From NCBI RefSeq assembly GCF_016464305.1, contig NZ_JAEIOJ010000004.1, positions 496,001-560,000 of the forward strand: a stretch of 64,000 nt of DNA, given 5' to 3'. The notes beneath the pieces are model-generated. The model ran no database searches. It was not told the origin of the DNA and saw only the letters and a program-made list of their open reading frames with translations. This document shows positions 1-8,296 of the stretch, piece after piece; position 1 is the first letter of the stretch; the number at the start of each line of letters is the position of its first letter. The stretch comes from Umezawaea beigongshangensis (lineage in GTDB: Bacteria > Actinomycetota > Actinomycetes > Mycobacteriales > Pseudonocardiaceae). A program made the translations under genes and the position numbers.

Positions 1-520
1 CACCGGACTTGATGCCCGAGGGGTCGAACGCCTGGGCGTGCACGACCCAGCGCGCCGCTTCGGCGAAGGACAGGTTCAGCCGCGGGTCGAGGCGGGTGGA
101 GAAGAACGGCTGCCCGTTGGGCACGTCGGCGACGAGCCGGTCCAGACCGGTCATCTCGCCCTTGGTGGTGTGCAGACCCGCGACCTGGAAGAACGGCGTT
201 TCGGGATGCAACAGGTCGAACCGTTCGCGGTGCTGGTCCAAGTAGGCGTCGATCGAACCGACGGGGAGCGTCTCGGCGTTCCACAGCTCCAACCAGTGAT
301 CGACGTCGCGAGGCCCGCGCAGCGCACCGTGCAGCACCGCGAGCAGCAGGCGGGTCGAGGCGAACACCTGCGTGGGCACGTCGCCCAGCAGCTCCGTCAA
401 CTCGTGGGCCCGCGTCAGCACCTCGCGCAGCGACAGTTCCGGTGTCTCGCCGTCGTGGACGCGCACCAGCAGCCAGGGCTGATCGATCAGGGAGAACGAG
501 GCGGGTTCAGCGGCGCTCAT
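1..520 (-). CDS. cas8e: Cas8e (Cse1/CasA) large subunit of type I-E Cascade, N-terminal fragment
   Basis: Reading leftwards from an ATG at 520, the frame stays open to the window edge and gives 173 residues. It has the N-terminal Cse1 features: SFSLIDQPWLLVR at the start, a run of the type LREVLTRAHEL, and later QPFFSTRLDPRLNLSFAEAA and WVVHAQAFDPSGIKSG, which are hallmark Cse1 blocks. In the family, Cse1 is the large Cascade subunit that recognises the PAM and recruits Cas3. The start overlaps the end of cas3 by 14 bases (507-520), so the two are one transcription unit read leftwards. The rest of the gene, and presumably cse2, cas7, cas5, cas6, cas1 and cas2, lie beyond the left edge. The gene is cut by the window, not broken. 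Confidence 0.93.
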   Translation of the reverse strand, partial: MSAAEPASFSLIDQPWLLVRVHDGETPELSLREVLTRAHELTELLGDVPTQVFASTRLLLAVLHGALRGPRDVDHWLELWNAETLPVGSIDAYLDQHRERFDLLHPETPFFQVAGLHTTKGEMTGLDRLVADVPNGQPFFSTRLDPRLNLSFAEAARWVVHAQAFDPSGIKSG

Positions 521-3362
521 GCACCAGTCCTCGGCGTGGGTCGTAGGTGAGGTGGAAGTGGGCTCGGCGGTGCTTGAGCTCTGCTGTCCGCGCCTGGTCG
601 AGCACGAGGACGAGGTGTCCCTTGAGCAGGGGCGACTGCTGAAAGCTGGTGAACTGGTCGCGCTCCAGAGCGCAGATCACGTCGTCGACCACGCCGGGGT
701 GGCACAGGGCCAGCGGCAGCCGCAGTCCGCACGCGGCGATCGTCTTCGCCAGTGAGGGGCGCATCTGCGAGTCCAGCGGAATCTGCCGACCGGCTTCGTC
801 GCCGATCCAGTCCGGTGTCACGAGCCCGCCGTCGGCGTCCCGCTGCACCACCAGCACCTCCAGCGACTCCTCCCCGTCACGCACCTGCGCCACACCCCGC
901 GGATCGACCTCCGGTTCGCCCACCCCGCCGCGGACCCAGCCCACGAGGGTTCCCGCACCGGGGACCGCCTCGCCGAGCAGGAACGTGCGCGCGGCTTCCG
1001 TCCGCTTGCGAGCTGCCGTCTCCGCGTCTGTTCGCGCGCGGAGCATCGTCGGCTGCCAGCTCGGCGGTCCGACCGGTTCGGGACCGTAGGCCCGCTGGAC
1101 CAGGGGAGAGATGTCGGTGGGCAGCACGACGTGCCGCCGCGACGGCCCCAGCAGGGCGGCCGCGCGCAACAGGTTGTGCGCGCCGTAGACCCGCCGGGAC
1201 CCGGCGACGGCCTCGACCGGCTCAGCGGTCCAGTCGCCCACTCCGACCAGTGCGCAGCGCGGTGTCCGCAGCGGCGCGGGTCGGTCGCGCTGGTGGCGGT
1301 GCAGCCGTCCGATGCGCTGCAGCACCAGGTCGACCGGCGCGAGGTCGGTGACCATCAGGTCGAAGTCCACGTCCAGCGACTGCTCCACGACCTGAGAGGC
1401 GACCACCACGTGCAGTGGCGGACGCTCCACCTCGGGACCGGGGGGACCGAAGCGGCTCAGCAGTGCGCGGTCGGTGCGGGCACGGTCGCAGCTCAGGAAC
1501 CGCGAGTGGTTGACCGTGACGTGGTCAGCACCGAACTCCGCCTCCAACCGCTCGGCCGTCTCCTGCACACGGGTCACGGTGTTGCGCACCACCACGGCGC
1601 ACCCGCCCGCGGACAGGTGTTCCCGCAGGTAGGACACCAGCGTGTCCGGGTCATCGGTCAGATGATCCAGTTGCACGGCGGTCCTGTCCGGGGCGATCGG
1701 CACCAGGCGAGGCGGCGCACCACCGGTGCTCAGCACCACCGGATAACCCAGATCGTCCTGCGGAACGTGTCGCAGCGTGCTACCGGCACCCTGCTCGTAG
1801 GCGTTGAGCAGCGCGGCGCGGCGGTCAGCGGGCAGAGTCGCCGACAGCAGCACCACCGGCACGCCGTAGGCACCGAGCCAGTGCAGTACCCGGTCCAGGT
1901 ACTGCGACATGTAGACGTCGTAGGCGTGGACCTCGTCGATGATCACGACCTTGCCGGCCAGGCCCAGGTGACGCAGCATCAGGTGCTTGCTCTTCAACCC
2001 GCCGAACAGCACCTGGTCGACGGTGCCCACCACGAAGCTCGCCAGAACGCTCTTCTTGCGGCCCGACAGCCACTGGTGGGCGATCAGGGGCGGGGCCTTC
2101 TCGTCATCGGTCTCATCGCCGATCGAGCTGTACCGACCCCGGCGGACCAGCCCCTCGTACTCCTCGTTCAGCGACGCCTTGCCGTGAGCCAGCGTCACGC
2201 TGACCGGGCCGTCCCGTCCCGGAAGGGCGTCCAGCCACGCCCGGACCCGGCCGAACATGGCATCCGTCGTCGCCTGTGTCGGCAACGCGATGAAGCACCC
2301 GTCAGCTCCGGACTTCCCCGCCAGCGCCTCCGCCGCCAGCAGCGCCGCCTCGGTCTTGCCCGCCCCCATCGGCGCCTCGACGATCAGCATCGCGGCACCG
2401 CTCTGCGCGGACGCGACCTCCAACGCGGCTGCCTGAACCGGACGAGCGCCGGCTGCCCCCGGGTCGAACCGTTCTCTGAACAACCGGTCCACATCGGAAC
2501 CCGGCGGCTGAGCCTCCCAGGGGGACGGCAGGTCGAGCGCGGCCCACGCGATCTCGACCCGATCGCGCATCGTCTCCTCGTCCAGTTCGACCGGTGGATC
2601 GCCCAACGCGGTCAACGGCTGGATCGGGAACAGTTCGGTGTTGGAGGCGATCCAGTCCGCGACGATCACCACTGCCGTCAGCAACACCTGACCGGGCTTG
2701 CTCAGCGTCACGTCGCGATAGCGCTCCAGCACCGCCGCGCCACCGATCCGCGCCGTCGCTCGATCGAGGAAGAACGCCCGAGCCTCGTCCCACACGCCCG
2801 TGCCCATCAGATCCGGTCGCTCGCGCACCAGTTCGAGTTGACCGTTCTCGGGGGTCACTCCGTGATGACTCCCCACGACACCGGCCAGTTGCGCAGCCGC
2901 ACCGCGCCGGGAGAACCCGTGCCGCTCGACCAGTCGGTCCAGGACCGCCACGTGCCCGACCAGCGCATGAGACACCGCGCTGCGCGCCGGGTCCTGCGCC
3001 AACCGCGGATTTGCGCTCAACCCCCGACGGCGCATGTGGTCGCACAAAACCGGAACTTGAACGGCGAAGGCCGGGCTCGCTTTGCCGACGTCGTGAACGG
3101 AGGCCAGCCAATGCGCGAGAACACGAACACCGTCAAGACCGTCCGGGAGATCGCGAGCTATCCGGTGCAGCACCTGAGGGGACAACCAGTGCTCGACCAG
3201 GAAATCGGCCACCGCGCCAGAATCGTCGAGGTGCTGGTGCAGTGGAAGCCAATCGGTGATGTTCCCCTGCTCGTCACGGGCAGACTTCGCCCACACCGAC
3301 AACAGTCCAACTCGGTCAAGCATCCGTGGTGTTCCCCATCGTTCGAACGCTGTTGCGTCCAC
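507..3362 (-). CDS. cas3: Cas3 HD nuclease-helicase, type I-E
   Basis: 951 residues from a GTG at 3362; Met14 is a possible alternative start. The N-terminal HD nuclease domain has H90-D91 in the block SVHDVGKASPAF, SHHG near 165 and ADWIASN at 235-241. The SF2 helicase domain follows, with PMGAGKT at 331-337, DEVH at 476-479, SATL at 507-510 and QRIGRLHRH at 682-690. Family knowledge: Cas3 is recruited by target-bound Cascade and unwinds and degrades the non-target strand. All catalytic motifs are intact, so interference looks functional. It is the first cas gene of a leftward operon, followed by cas8e with a 14-base overlap. The array lies just upstream of its start. No strong Shine-Dalgarno sequence is visible; TATTCC about 8 bases before the GTG could be a poor -10 of a leaderless message. 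Confidence 0.96.
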   Translation of the reverse strand: MDATAFERWGTPRMLDRVGLLSVWAKSARDEQGNITDWLPLHQHLDDSGAVADFLVEHWLSPQVLHRIARDLPDGLDGVRVLAHWLASVHDVGKASPAFAVQVPVLCDHMRRRGLSANPRLAQDPARSAVSHALVGHVAVLDRLVERHGFSRRGAAAQLAGVVGSHHGVTPENGQLELVRERPDLMGTGVWDEARAFFLDRATARIGGAAVLERYRDVTLSKPGQVLLTAVVIVADWIASNTELFPIQPLTALGDPPVELDEETMRDRVEIAWAALDLPSPWEAQPPGSDVDRLFRERFDPGAAGARPVQAAALEVASAQSGAAMLIVEAPMGAGKTEAALLAAEALAGKSGADGCFIALPTQATTDAMFGRVRAWLDALPGRDGPVSVTLAHGKASLNEEYEGLVRRGRYSSIGDETDDEKAPPLIAHQWLSGRKKSVLASFVVGTVDQVLFGGLKSKHLMLRHLGLAGKVVIIDEVHAYDVYMSQYLDRVLHWLGAYGVPVVLLSATLPADRRAALLNAYEQGAGSTLRHVPQDDLGYPVVLSTGGAPPRLVPIAPDRTAVQLDHLTDDPDTLVSYLREHLSAGGCAVVVRNTVTRVQETAERLEAEFGADHVTVNHSRFLSCDRARTDRALLSRFGPPGPEVERPPLHVVVASQVVEQSLDVDFDLMVTDLAPVDLVLQRIGRLHRHQRDRPAPLRTPRCALVGVGDWTAEPVEAVAGSRRVYGAHNLLRAAALLGPSRRHVVLPTDISPLVQRAYGPEPVGPPSWQPTMLRARTDAETAARKRTEAARTFLLGEAVPGAGTLVGWVRGGVGEPEVDPRGVAQVRDGEESLEVLVVQRDADGGLVTPDWIGDEAGRQIPLDSQMRPSLAKTIAACGLRLPLALCHPGVVDDVICALERDQFTSFQQSPLLKGHLVLVLDQARTAELKHRRAHFHLTYDPRRGLVHERR

Positions 3363-3507
3363 ATGCGAAAGGAATAGTCCGCCAGGAGGTGCCTGTTACT
3401 CCTGACGTCCGATGTTCGCTCGAACGGACCAGCGTCGATCGCTCGTTACCGCATTTGTGCGACCCGAGGCCGAGGTGATTGACCCCGCACCACCACCAAG
3501 CGGGCAC

Positions 3508-3535
3508 TCGACGACGTGGTGTTCACGGGAAAGAC
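3508..3535 (-). repeat. Decayed terminal CRISPR repeat, in register with the array
   Basis: This 28-base segment sits exactly one 61-base period before the first intact repeat. It keeps the last block CGGGAAAGAC against CGGGGAAGAC (9 of 10) but only about 13 of 28 positions overall. In the transcribed orientation the conserved part is the 5' end of the repeat. The 33 bases at 3536-3568 would then be a further old spacer. The position and the exact register argue for a degenerate trailer-end repeat and not chance. Confidence 0.6.
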
Positions 3536-3568
3536 TCTGGCCGTGAACCTCGCTGCGGCGGTGAGGCC

Positions 3569-4450
3569 GGACCACCCCCGCTCGCGTGGGGAAGACGCGT
3601 TCGGTCCGGACGTCGCCGCGGCCGACCGGGGACCACCCCCGCTCGCGCGGGGAAGACTGGGCGGAACGAACAGACGTGGATCGCCTCGCGGGACCACCCC
3701 CGCTCGCGCGGGGAAGACGCCGCCGGTCACGGCTCGCCCACCTGCCAGTGGGGACCACCCCCGCTCGCGCGGGGAAGACGCCGGGGCGCCGCTGGTGAAG
3801 GTCCGGCAGGGCGGACCACCCCCGCTCGCGCGGGGAAGACTCGTCACGGACGACCGCCAACCAGAGAGCCCCGGGACCACCCCCGCTCGCGCGGGGAAGA
3901 CGCCCGGTAGGCCAAGGCGTCGACCAGCGACGACGGACCACCCCCGCTCGCGCGGGGAAGACCCGTACGCCTGGTGCGTCTTGCCGCGGCCGACCGGACC
4001 ACCCCCGCTCGCGCGGGGAAGACGCCATCGGCGTCGGCGCGTTCGCGTCGTACCTGGGACCACCCCCGCTCGCGCGGGGAAGACATCTCGTCGATGTGGT
4101 CGACCGCCCACCCGAACGGACCACCCCCGCTCGCGCGGGGAAGACGTGCGCTCGGGATCGAAAAAGCCGATCACGACGGGACCACCCCCGCTCGCGCGGG
4201 GAAGACGGCGACTTCCTGCTCACCAACGCCGCCCCCGACGGACCACCCCCGCTCGCGCGGGGAAGACTTCTTCCCGCTCCGGCTCAGCCGTTCGACGGTG
4301 GGACCACCCCCGCTCGCGCGGGGAAGACGAGAACATCCTCGGTAACCCGCTGCTGCCTGCGGGACCACCCCCGCTCGCGCGGGGAAGACGACCTGCAAGA
4401 ACAGTATCGGCGACTCCAGATGGGACCACCCCCGCTCGCGCGGGGAAGAC
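3569..4450 (-). CRISPR. Type I-E CRISPR array, 15 repeats and 14 spacers
   Basis: Fifteen 28-base repeats occur with an unbroken 61-base period, starting at 3569, 3630, 3691 and so on to 4423. All spacers are 33 bases. On the + strand each repeat begins GGACCACCCC and ends CGGGGAAGAC. The reverse complement begins GTCTTCCCCGCGCGAGCGGG, the usual actinobacterial I-E form, so transcription is probably leftwards. Fourteen repeats are identical; only the one at 3569 differs (GCGTGGGG for GCGCGGGG). With the more decayed copy at 3508, this marks the left side as the old trailer end and the right side (4450) as the leader end. No spacer is duplicated. Many spacers are open in a sensible reading frame, as expected for pieces of phage or plasmid genes. 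Confidence 0.98.
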
Positions 4451-4555
4451 ACTAACTGACCTGGCGTTTTGCGTAGCCTACCAACGATTCAGCATGGGTT
4501 TGACGCCGCTCGGCAGCACCGCTCTGGCGCCTGCGCGGGTGAACCGCGACCGCCG
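4451..4555 (-). promoter_or_regulatory. Probable CRISPR leader
   Basis: This gene-free segment abuts the leader-side repeat. Read leftwards into the array it ends ACGCAAAACGCCAGGTCAGT followed by TAGT and then the repeat. It is locally less GC-rich than its surroundings. Leader status is inferred from repeat orientation and from decay at the opposite end. No clear -10/-35 was recognised. Confidence 0.55.
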
Positions 4556-4882
4556 TCACCACAGGCCGGGTTCCTCCGGTGGGGCTTCCTTCACGGCGTC
4601 CTCCCAGCGGTAGACGCGCAGGTCGACCTTGCCGTCCACCACCGTCACTCCCTCGCCGCGCAGCAACTGGGCCTGCTCGTCGGCGATGTGCGGGGCGAAC
4701 GTGCCGTTGGCCTTCAGGATGCGCTGCCACGGGAGGTCGTGGCCGTCCTGGTTGAGCACGGTGCCGACCAGTCTCGCCGAGGGGGCTCTCGCGATGTCGG
4801 CTATGTCGCCGTAGGTCGCCACGCGTCCGCGCGGGACGGCCTTCACGGTGTCGCGGATCTTCTCGTGCAGTACCTCGTCCAC
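4556..4882 (-). CDS. atl: Alkyltransferase-like (ATL) DNA base-flipping protein
   Basis: 108 residues, the length of the MGMT C-terminal domain only. The family fold is visible as PRGRVATYGDIA near 17-28 and SARLVG at 35-40, whose Arg37 is the expected Arg finger. In the active-site loop the alkyl-accepting Cys of PCHRV is replaced by Trp: PWQRI at 51-55. That replacement defines ATL proteins, which bind O6-alkylguanine and hand the lesion to nucleotide excision repair without removing the alkyl group. The gene is divergent from adnAB. The pairing of ATL with adnAB matches Rv3204 next to Rv3201c/Rv3202c in M. tuberculosis. The CRISPR leader begins right at its 3' end. Confidence 0.93.
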   Translation of the reverse strand: MDEVLHEKIRDTVKAVPRGRVATYGDIADIARAPSARLVGTVLNQDGHDLPWQRILKANGTFAPHIADEQAQLLRGEGVTVVDGKVDLRVYRWEDAVKEAPPEEPGLW

Positions 4883-5104
4883 ACGCGTCAGCTAACCAGT
4901 CTCGGGTGGCCTCGTCAGCTTCACACGACGCAGAACGGCCCTGCACGTCCACGGTGGATCGAAGGGGTCTGGAGCTGTGCCACCCCTTCGTGGCGCGGAG
5001 CCGTGTGGGGGCGGTGACGCGGGTGGGTGACCTGGCAAGATCGGGTTGCTGCGTACGGCGGGTGGGGGCGGAGCCTGTCGGGGCAACGTGGTTCGATCCC
5101 TCCC

Positions 5105-8100
5105 GTGGTTTCGACATCCGCGCCCCTGCTGGTGCGCCGGGCGCCTCGTGAGCGGCCCCGGCTGCTCTGGGAACCCGCTGCCCGGCGGGCGCTCGACCAC
5201 ACCGGCGGTTTCCTGCGGATTCTCGGCGGTCCGGGCTCGGGCAAGACCACGCTGCTGGCCGAGATCGCGGCGGACCGGGTGCTGCGCGGGGGCGTCGACC
5301 CGGAGAACGTGCTGGTCCTGACGTCGAACCGGCGAGCGGCGGAGGCCGTGCGCGCGCACATCACCCGGCTGCTCACCGCCGCCGCGCCGGAGGAACCGGC
5401 TCTGCGGACCTCGCGCGAGCCGCTCGTGCGGACCGTGCACTCCTACGCGTTCGCCGTGCTGCGCGCGCGGGCCGCCCGCGACGGCGACCCCGCCCCCCGG
5501 CTGCTGTCCGGCCCCGAGCAGGACACCGTGGTCCGCGAGCTGCTCGCCGGTGACGTGGAGGACGGCGCGCTGTCCTGGCCGGAGCGGCTGCGGCCCGCGA
5601 TCCCGCTGCCCGGATTCGCCCACGAGGTGCGCGACCTGCTGCTGCGCGCCACCGAACGCGGCCTGGGGCCCGAGGACCTGATCGAGCTGGGCCAGAAGCA
5701 CGACCGCCAGGAGTGGGCGGCCGCCGGGCGCTTCGGGGAGGTCTACGAGCAGGTGCTGCTGCTGTCGGCCGCCGACGCCGCCGGTGAGTTCGCCGCCCCG
5801 CTGGACGCCGCCGAGCTGGTGGGCAGCGCCCGGCTCGCGTTCCACCACGACGACGAGCTGCTCGCGCGCGAGCAGTTCCGCGTGCGTCACCTGCTGGTGG
5901 ACGACGCGCAGCACCTCGACCCGCAGCAGTGGCTGCTGATCCGCGAACTGGGGGACGCGGCGGAGCAGTTCCTCGTCGCGGGCGACCCCGATCAGGCGAT
6001 CTTCTCGTTCCGGGGCGCCGATCCGACGATCCTGACGAACGCCGATCCGGCCGGTGACCGCACGGCCGTGCTGGGCCTCGGGCACCGGATGGCCCCCGAG
6101 ATCCGCGCGGCCGTGCGCGGTCTGTCGGCCCGGCTGCCCGGCGCGTCGGTCACCCGCGAGCTGGACAGTCCGGACGTGAAGGGGTCCGTGCAGGTCAGGC
6201 TGCTCGCCTCGGTCGCGCAGGAGGCGTCGTGGGTCGCCGACCAGCTGCGTCGCGCGCACCTCGTGGACGAGGTGCCGTGGTCGGACATGGCCGTGATCGT
6301 CCGCTCCACCACGCAGGCGCTGCCGGTGCTCCAGCGGGCGCTGCTCGCGGCGGGCGTGCCGCTGGCGGTGCCCGCCGACGACCTGCCGCTGGCCCAGCAG
6401 CCCGCGGTGCGCCCCCTGCTCGCGATCCTGCGCTGCGCCGCCGACCCGGCCGCGCTGGACGAGGACACCGCCACGATGCTGCTGTCCTCGGCGCTGGGCG
6501 GCGCCGACCCGCTGGCCCTGCGGCGGCTGCGGCGCGGCCTGCGCAGGCTGGAGATGGCCGCCGGCCGCGACCGGTCCAGCGGCGAGCTGCTCGTCGAGGT
6601 CGTCCGCTCCGCCGACCGGCTCGCGGCCCTGGAGGACTCCGAGTCGCTGCCCGCGCGGCGCGTCGCCGGACTGCTGCGCACCGCGCGCGACGCCGTGGCC
6701 CGCGGGCGCAGCGTCGAGCAGGTGCTGTGGGAGGTGTGGCAGGACAGCGGCCTGGAGTCGCGCTGGGTGGCGCAGGCCGGGCGGCGCGGCACCGCCGGGA
6801 TGCAGGCCGACCGGGACCTGGACGCGATCGTGGGCCTGTTCGAGTCGGCGGCGAAGTACGTCGACCGGCTGCCCGGCTCCGGCGTCGGCGGGTTCGCCGA
6901 CTACCTGATGGCGCAGCAGATCGTCGGCGACACGCTCGCCCCCTCCGCGCCGGTGGGCGAGGCCGTGGCCGTGCTCACCGCGCACGCCTCCGCCGGGCGG
7001 GAGTGGGCCGTCGTCGCCGTGCCCGGCGTGCAGGAGGGCAGCTGGCCGGACCTGCGGTTGCGCGGCTCGCTGTTCGGCGTGGAGCGGATGATCGACGTCC
7101 TCGCCGGTCTCGACCCCGCCGACCGCGTGTCGGCCACCGCGCCGCTGCTGGCCGAGGAGCGGCGGCTGCTGCTCGTGGCCGCGAGCCGGGCGCGGCGGAC
7201 CCTGCTGGTCAGCGCCGTGCGCGGGGACGACGAGCAGCCGTCGCGGTTCCTCGACGAGGTCGACGTGCACGACCTGGACCCCGATCTGGTCGAACGGCCC
7301 GTGTTCACGCCGGAGCGCGGTCTCGTGCTGGCCGAGCTGGTCGGCGAGCTGCGCCGCGTGGTGTGCGACCCGGACGTGCTGCCCGGCAAGCGCGAGCGGG
7401 CCGCCGCGCAGCTCGCCCGGCTCGCCGGGGCCGGGGTGCCCGGCGCGCACCCCGACTCCTGGTACGGCCTGCCCGACGTGTCGGCGCGCAGCCCGCTGTT
7501 CACGCCGGAGCAGCAGGTCACCGTGTCCCCGTCGACGATCGAGGTCCTCGCGACGTGCCCGCTGCGGTGGGTGGTGGAGCGTCACGGCGGCCAGGACCCG
7601 GCTGAGCTGTCCTCCATCACCGGCACCCTCGTGCACGCCCTGGCCCAGGCGGCGGCCAGCGGGGCGGACGCCGATCGGCTGCGCGCCGAGCTGGACGCCG
7701 CCTGGGTGGCGGTCGACGCGGGTGCGCCCTGGTTCTCCCGGCGCGAGCGGATGCGCGTGGAGCGGATGCTCGACACGTTCCTCGACTGGCTCACCAGCAG
7801 TCGCGACCAGCTCAAGCAGGTCGCCGTCGAGCACGAGATCGAGGTCGACGTGCCGCGGGCGGAGGACGGCCCGTGGCTGCGCGTGCGCGGCCGGGTCGAC
7901 CGGCTCGAATCCGACGAGGACGGGCGGCCCGTCGTCGTCGACATCAAGACCAGCAAGAACCCCGTGACCAGGCAGGAGGGGGAGGAGCACCCGCAGCTCG
8001 CCGTGTACCAGCTCGCGTCGGCGCTGGGCGGCTTCACCCACATCGGCCTGGGCACCGAGCCCGGTGGCGCGCGCCTGCTGTACGTGGCGCGCGAGGACAA

Positions 8101-8296
8101 GAAGACCGGTGCCGTCGAGCGGTCGCAGGCCCCGCTCGACGAGCAGGGCGTCCGCACCTGGCTGGAGGCGGTCCAGGAGGCCGGCGGCTCCAGCGTCGGT
8201 CCCGTCTACAGGGCGAACGAGAACTCCGACTGCACCCGCTGTCCCGCCCGCACGTCGTGCCCGATCCACCCGTCGGGTAGACAGGTCGGGCAATGA
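5105..8296 (+). CDS. adnA: AdnA subunit of the AdnAB double-strand-break resection helicase-nuclease
   Basis: 1063 residues from a GTG at 5105. The frame is open back to a GTG at 5027, but those 26 extra residues are unlike the family, and a CAAGAT -10-like hexamer lies at 5036-5041. The N-terminal UvrD-like motor has GGPGSGKT at about 41-48, motif II as DDAQ at 266-269 (in place of DExQ) and GDPDQAIFSFRGA at 293-305. The C-terminal RecB-type nuclease has VVDIKTSK with D946 and K948 and then HPQLAVYQLA. Cys818, and Cys1043, Cys1046 and Cys1052 in DCTRCPARTSC, form the four-Cys pattern of an iron-sulfur nuclease of the AddB type. Family role: end resection of double-strand breaks with AdnB in actinobacteria. 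The stop overlaps the adnB start (ATGA). Confidence 0.93.
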   Translation: MVSTSAPLLVRRAPRERPRLLWEPAARRALDHTGGFLRILGGPGSGKTTLLAEIAADRVLRGGVDPENVLVLTSNRRAAEAVRAHITRLLTAAAPEEPALRTSREPLVRTVHSYAFAVLRARAARDGDPAPRLLSGPEQDTVVRELLAGDVEDGALSWPERLRPAIPLPGFAHEVRDLLLRATERGLGPEDLIELGQKHDRQEWAAAGRFGEVYEQVLLLSAADAAGEFAAPLDAAELVGSARLAFHHDDELLAREQFRVRHLLVDDAQHLDPQQWLLIRELGDAAEQFLVAGDPDQAIFSFRGADPTILTNADPAGDRTAVLGLGHRMAPEIRAAVRGLSARLPGASVTRELDSPDVKGSVQVRLLASVAQEASWVADQLRRAHLVDEVPWSDMAVIVRSTTQALPVLQRALLAAGVPLAVPADDLPLAQQPAVRPLLAILRCAADPAALDEDTATMLLSSALGGADPLALRRLRRGLRRLEMAAGRDRSSGELLVEVVRSADRLAALEDSESLPARRVAGLLRTARDAVARGRSVEQVLWEVWQDSGLESRWVAQAGRRGTAGMQADRDLDAIVGLFESAAKYVDRLPGSGVGGFADYLMAQQIVGDTLAPSAPVGEAVAVLTAHASAGREWAVVAVPGVQEGSWPDLRLRGSLFGVERMIDVLAGLDPADRVSATAPLLAEERRLLLVAASRARRTLLVSAVRGDDEQPSRFLDEVDVHDLDPDLVERPVFTPERGLVLAELVGELRRVVCDPDVLPGKRERAAAQLARLAGAGVPGAHPDSWYGLPDVSARSPLFTPEQQVTVSPSTIEVLATCPLRWVVERHGGQDPAELSSITGTLVHALAQAAASGADADRLRAELDAAWVAVDAGAPWFSRRERMRVERMLDTFLDWLTSSRDQLKQVAVEHEIEVDVPRAEDGPWLRVRGRVDRLESDEDGRPVVVDIKTSKNPVTRQEGEEHPQLAVYQLASALGGFTHIGLGTEPGGARLLYVAREDKKTGAVERSQAPLDEQGVRTWLEAVQEAGGSSVGPVYRANENSDCTRCPARTSCPIHPSGRQVGQ

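Noticed and set aside
1131-3377. 748-codon open frame opposite cas3
   Set aside because: Shadow of a GC-rich gene. It lacks any domain, while the leftward frame has the full Cas3 motif set.
3447-3474. A still older CRISPR repeat one more period to the left
   Set aside because: The expected position shows no similarity to the repeat, so the array cannot be extended beyond 3508.
3396-4613. Long open frames across the CRISPR array on both strands (up to 365 codons, with repeating RARGRPPPLARG-like text)
   Set aside because: They are translations of the 61-base repeat-spacer units, and their periodic peptides follow the array exactly.
5085-5105. tRNA T-arm-like string GGTTCGATCCCTCCC before adnA
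   Set aside because: No matching acceptor, D or anticodon stems can be built around it.
4892-8293. 1133-codon frame opposite adnA (and similar giants opposite adnB and jetC)
   Set aside because: Low-complexity Arg/Gly/His/Gln composition typical of antisense frames in high-GC DNA. The sense frames carry clear helicase or SMC motifs.
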